A program made the position numbers and the translations under genes. From NCBI RefSeq assembly GCF_016919175.1, contig NZ_JAFFPU010000075.1, forward strand, positions 186,001 to 250,000: a stretch of 64,000 nt of DNA, in the 5' to 3' direction. The DNA is from Leptospira ainlahdjerensis. Lineage in GTDB: Bacteria > Spirochaetota > Leptospiria > Leptospirales > Leptospiraceae. How positions within the stretch are numbered: position 1 is the first letter of the stretch; each line of letters starts with the position of its first letter. Shown piece after piece: positions 60,992-64,000 of the stretch. The notes beneath the pieces were generated by a model. That model was not told the origin of the DNA, searched no databases, and worked only from the letters and a program-made list of their open reading frames with translations.

Positions 60992-61936
60992 CTAACGTAG
61001 CATCAACTCGATCTCACCGATCGCTCTTTTTACAAGAGAAGAAGGGCTTTTGAGAATCACGTTTTTTCCAAACGGAAGAATGGTTTCTAAAAACCAGGAT
61101 TCTTCCCGAATTTTGGCTTTGGACAAATGATAAACGACATTCTCGAGAGTTCTGGTTTCTCCGGTTCTTTCGAGTCCCAGCTTACGATCGAGATTATAAA
61201 AAACTTCCTTTGTGTGCCAGATCTCGGCGATCCCGGAAGAATTCTCCTGATTCTTTCTAAATTCTTCGAACTCTTGAAGGTATTTCGATTTTGTTCGACC
61301 GGACGGTTGCGAGATCGGTTCGTCTCCGACCTTTAGGGAAAGGATATGATCCAATCGAAAATTGCGAGGAGCCTTTCTTTCGTGGCAATATCCCAAGAGA
61401 TAATCTTCCAAAGAATGAAAGAGGAACCAAGGATCAACTTTTCTTTGCAAAGGTTTCTCATCGTTTCGAGATTGATATTCTATGATCAGGGTTTTTCCGT
61501 TTTGAATCGCGTCTTGAATCAGATTCTTATAAGATTTGAGGGTGTCCTGTCCGGTGATAGGAAGGATCGCGATGATTTTCTGAAGCATCCGTTTGATTAT
61601 AGGACTCGTTTGTGAATCGATGTTGGATTCTGATGTTTCTTCTAAAATATTGCGAAGCGTGAGCCATTCTCGAATGCTGAGTCTAAGGCTGGAATCGAAT
61701 CGAAAGGGTAGAATCAATCCGAAAGTATCCGTTTCGGAATCGTAATCCACTTGAATCAGATCCGCTACGTGAGGAGTGGCGCCGAGAAAAAATAATTCTC
61801 CAAGTTGTTCTTTGAGGTCCTTTTGATTGGTCACTCCGGTTACGTTCGAGAGTTCTTCCAGAGTCATCCGTTTTCCATCTCGGAGATGACGAATGAGATT
61901 CAGTTTAAAATTTAGACGGACCGTACTTGGATTCAT
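60992..61936 (-). CDS. WYL-domain regulator (PafC-like)
   Basis: A 314-residue protein. The N-terminal 60 residues hold a winged helix-turn-helix (LIRHLRDGKRMTLEELSNVTG). The middle region (about 150-225) is a WYL-type domain with IIEYQSRN, RKVDPWFLFHSLEDYLLGYC and RNFRLDHIL as markers. A C-terminal beta extension follows. WYL regulators often respond to single-stranded DNA or nucleotides. It is the first gene of the unit leading to ispE. Confidence 0.82.
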   Translation of the reverse strand: MNPSTVRLNFKLNLIRHLRDGKRMTLEELSNVTGVTNQKDLKEQLGELFFLGATPHVADLIQVDYDSETDTFGLILPFRFDSSLRLSIREWLTLRNILEETSESNIDSQTSPIIKRMLQKIIAILPITGQDTLKSYKNLIQDAIQNGKTLIIEYQSRNDEKPLQRKVDPWFLFHSLEDYLLGYCHERKAPRNFRLDHILSLKVGDEPISQPSGRTKSKYLQEFEEFRKNQENSSGIAEIWHTKEVFYNLDRKLGLERTGETRTLENVVYHLSKAKIREESWFLETILPFGKNVILKSPSSLVKRAIGEIELMLR

Positions 61937-62233
61937 GGAATGTCCTCAAGACTAAATTCGCCGGGCTTTCTTGTAAACAGGAATTGTGAAAATTCTTTTC
62001 CGCCGGCTTTTGGATGCAAGATGCGATTATTAAATCCGGGCTCCGATCTAAAAAAAATCGGAAGACGCGAGAGTGCCTCGAAGATCGGAATTAAAACTTT
62101 GTAATTGCGAAGTCTCCATCGTTTTTTTATTTCCGAATCGTTAGATTGTTTCCGAATTCTTTTTGGATATGGAGATTCCTACCGAATCGGGCGAGCGAAA
62201 AATCTTCCGTTTTCTGGATTTGAAGTCGATTCT

Positions 62234-62779
62234 CTATGAATTTGGAATTGTGCGAGCCCAAGGAAAACTCATATCAAAAAAGGGACTTATCGGATTTGGA
62301 TCGAATTCAAGGGACCGGGTGATTGTGTTTTGGATTAGATCTAGGTGCCAGATATATCTGTAAACGTCATGAAAGGTAGGAACTCCCGCGTTTAAAACTT
62401 CCACAATAGAATCACCCACCTCAGCATCTTCCAGGGACAAGAGAAAATTAAAAAGAAAGCACCTGGATACCCCATGAGCTTGAGCCAAAGCCCCCAGCAT
62501 TGACCAGTGACCGGTATTCGCTCTGAAATTCATTTTTCTCATTTTCCCAGGATTTTGATAAAGAATCGAATCCGCCTTTGAATTCAACCGACTTCTCGAA
62601 GCTATGAATTTGGAATATCTCCTCAATAGGTAAGGAAGTTTCTTAGGAAGCTTTCTCTGTTCGTCTAAGGACAAACCATTCAAGTAGTTTTCGGGAATCA
62701 AAAGAGTGACTACTTTTTCATTTCTCTCAGCGAGCGGAGATTCGATCTTTTCCTCAGAACTTAAAAATATCAATTCCAT
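62234..62779 (-). CDS. DUF1564 family protein (Leptospira-specific)
   Basis: A 181-residue protein from the ATG at 62779; a TTG three codons upstream is possible. Recognised by VVTLLIPENYL, PYLLRRYSKFIASRSRLN, GKMRKMNFRANTGHWSMLG and AQAHGVSRCFLFNFLLSLE, which I know as DUF1564, a family with many copies in Leptospira. The LGALAQAHGVSRCFLFNFL part reads as a helix-turn-helix-like helix pair, so it may be a small DNA-binding regulator; the function is not established. Confidence 0.85.
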   Translation of the reverse strand: MELIFLSSEEKIESPLAERNEKVVTLLIPENYLNGLSLDEQRKLPKKLPYLLRRYSKFIASRSRLNSKADSILYQNPGKMRKMNFRANTGHWSMLGALAQAHGVSRCFLFNFLLSLEDAEVGDSIVEVLNAGVPTFHDVYRYIWHLDLIQNTITRSLEFDPNPISPFFDMSFPWARTIPNS

Positions 62780-62979
62780 TACTCTCAACGGTTCTTAGGA
62801 CTTTCCCAAAAGATCAAAATTTTTGAAAAAATATTAATTTTCTAAACGTTTTTTTCAAAAATTTCATCAGGATTTTTTACAAATAGGAAATTCTCATCTA
62901 ACACAACACATCCCTAGCAAGAGAAAATGCTTACAAACATCCTGATTGACAAATCCTTATTTGCATAAACTTTTAGAAG

Positions 62980-64000
62980 ATGCGAAAGTATATCTGGATC
63001 GCCCTTCTTTTTCTCCCAGGCCTTTATTATACAGGAACACTCTTGAGTTGGGAGAAAAAGAAAAAACTTCCGATCACAGGAGACGAACCACACTATCTCA
63101 TCATCGCGGAAAGTATCCTCCGAGATGGAGACGTTGACCTCAAAAATAATTACGAAGAGGACTCGATTACAAAAAAGATCCTTGGTCCGACCGACGTAGA
63201 AAATCATACGATTCCAAAAAACGGAAAGTTATACAGCGTTCATCCTATCGGAACCTCCTGGCTTGTCTTATTCGGATATACATTGTCCGGAATCGGAGGA
63301 GCAAGAATTCTCCTCGCGATCCTTACGGGGCTTCTTCCTTTTGTATTCTATAAAATCGGAAGAATGTTTCACCTACCTCAAAACGAATCAGCACTCTTGA
63401 GCCTTATCTATTCGATCAGCCTTCCCTTTCCGCTGGTTGCAGGACAGATTTTCCCGGATTTACCGTCCGGAATTCTATTCATTTTCATTTTTTATATTCT
63501 CTTTTATGCGGAGACCGATTCAAACAAAAAAGAATTTTAGAATATTCTATTTTTTGCATATGGAATCGGCTTCGGCTTACTGGCATGGCTTCACATAAAG
63601 AATATGCCGACAATGATTCCGCTTTTACTCTGGTTTTTATTCAAAAAAGAATGGCGATTAAAGCCAAAAATCCTCTCTTTAGGAATCGCAGCTCTCCTAA
63701 TTCTTAGCCTATTCTTCTGGAATTATCTCTGGTATGACTCGATCCGAGGATCTTTTTTCGCGGCAAAAAATGCACCGCCAAGACTGGATTCCAGAATAGA
63801 ACACTGGGTAACGGTCGGCTTCGGACTCTTTATGGATCGCAATCAAGGGCTTTTCTTCCAAAACCCTTTGATTTGGATTCCCGGCTTGATCGGTTGGTTT
63901 TACCTCTTCCAAAGTTCGAATCTAAGAAAATTCGGAATCCTTTTATTCCTTACTTTAGGAATTCAATGGGCGTTAAACGCAGGTCATCCTTGTTCTTATG
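62980..64000 (+). pseudogene. Membrane glycosyltransferase-like gene interrupted by an in-frame TAG, continuing past the window
   Basis: Starts at an ATG with AGAAG upstream. The N-terminal part (186 residues) has a first helix, then the loop GDEPHYLIIAESILRDGDVD (residues 34-53), which resembles the GT39/ArnT-type D-E acidic loop, and further membrane helices. At 63538-63540 a TAG interrupts the frame. The same frame continues without any shift through more hydrophobic helices (ILFFAYGIGFGLLAWLHIKN, then WNYLWYDS, GLFMDRNQGLF) to the last base. So one codon splits an otherwise intact gene: a nonsense mutation, a sequencing error or stop readthrough. Confidence 0.8.

Overview
The window looks like chromosomal DNA of a Leptospira species, probably from the pathogenic clade. 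The basis is family content rather than a database match: a DUF1564-type protein (family essentially confined to Leptospira), a small lipoprotein resembling the Leptospira TIGR04452 family, many lipoproteins with loose spirochaete lipoboxes, 7TMR-DISM signalling proteins, several class III cyclases, and moderate-to-low GC with AAA/GAA-rich codon use. Species was not determined. No rRNA, CRISPR array, prophage or intact transposase was seen; one tRNA (Gln, UUG) is present.

Layout. 1-876: end of a Cys-phosphatase-domain protein. 886-6723: three minus-strand class III nucleotide cyclase genes; the first two are tandem 7TMR-DISM paralogues with eroded catalytic residues. 6724-14524: an accessory array with long non-coding gaps, in which a Cys-rich lipoprotein (copies A1, A2, A3) is followed three times by an Asp-rich, calcium-site-like protein (B1, B2, B3). 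B1 and B2 lie in a near-identical 781-bp duplication, and B1 appears broken exactly at the duplication edge. 14703-22622: AraC regulator divergent from an NmrA-like oxidoreductase, a PEBP protein, a canonical cyclase, a secreted repeat protein, and a minus-strand group of DUF2804, DUF952 and 3-methyladenine glycosylase genes. 22865-31485: two beta-propeller lipoproteins flanking an SbcD/SbcC-like (YhaO/YhaN-like) pair and a small lipoprotein.

32065-46554: RNA uracil methyltransferase, ankyrin protein, a GNAT/thioesterase/AraC operon, J-domain and CBS proteins, then a plus-strand run (CstA, Nudix, Ig/OmpA protein, NRDE, PilZ, methyltransferase), a minus-strand lipoprotein operon and an exported helical protein. 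46785-50602: a DUF4178, small membrane protein and membrane-embedded spermidine-synthase-like cluster. 51832-56794: a cytochrome c-like protein, then the translationally overlapping ftsH, EVE and PP2C-type phosphatase genes. 57026-61936: a housekeeping block (Pth homologue, rplY, prs, glmU-like, tRNA-Gln, ispE, WYL regulator). 62234-64000: DUF1564 protein and a membrane glycosyltransferase-like gene interrupted by an in-frame TAG.

Signalling is the main theme: four cyclases, a 7TMR-DISM phosphatase, a PilZ protein, a CBS protein and two AraC regulators. The second theme is surface or periplasmic proteins. The most notable observations are a Pth homologue at the canonical pth locus that has lost four residues known to be catalytic in E. 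coli Pth, the eroded cyclase pair, the A/B array with its out-of-frame duplication junction, and two families of non-coding repeats found by eye. Positions, alignments and identities were made by reading, not by software.
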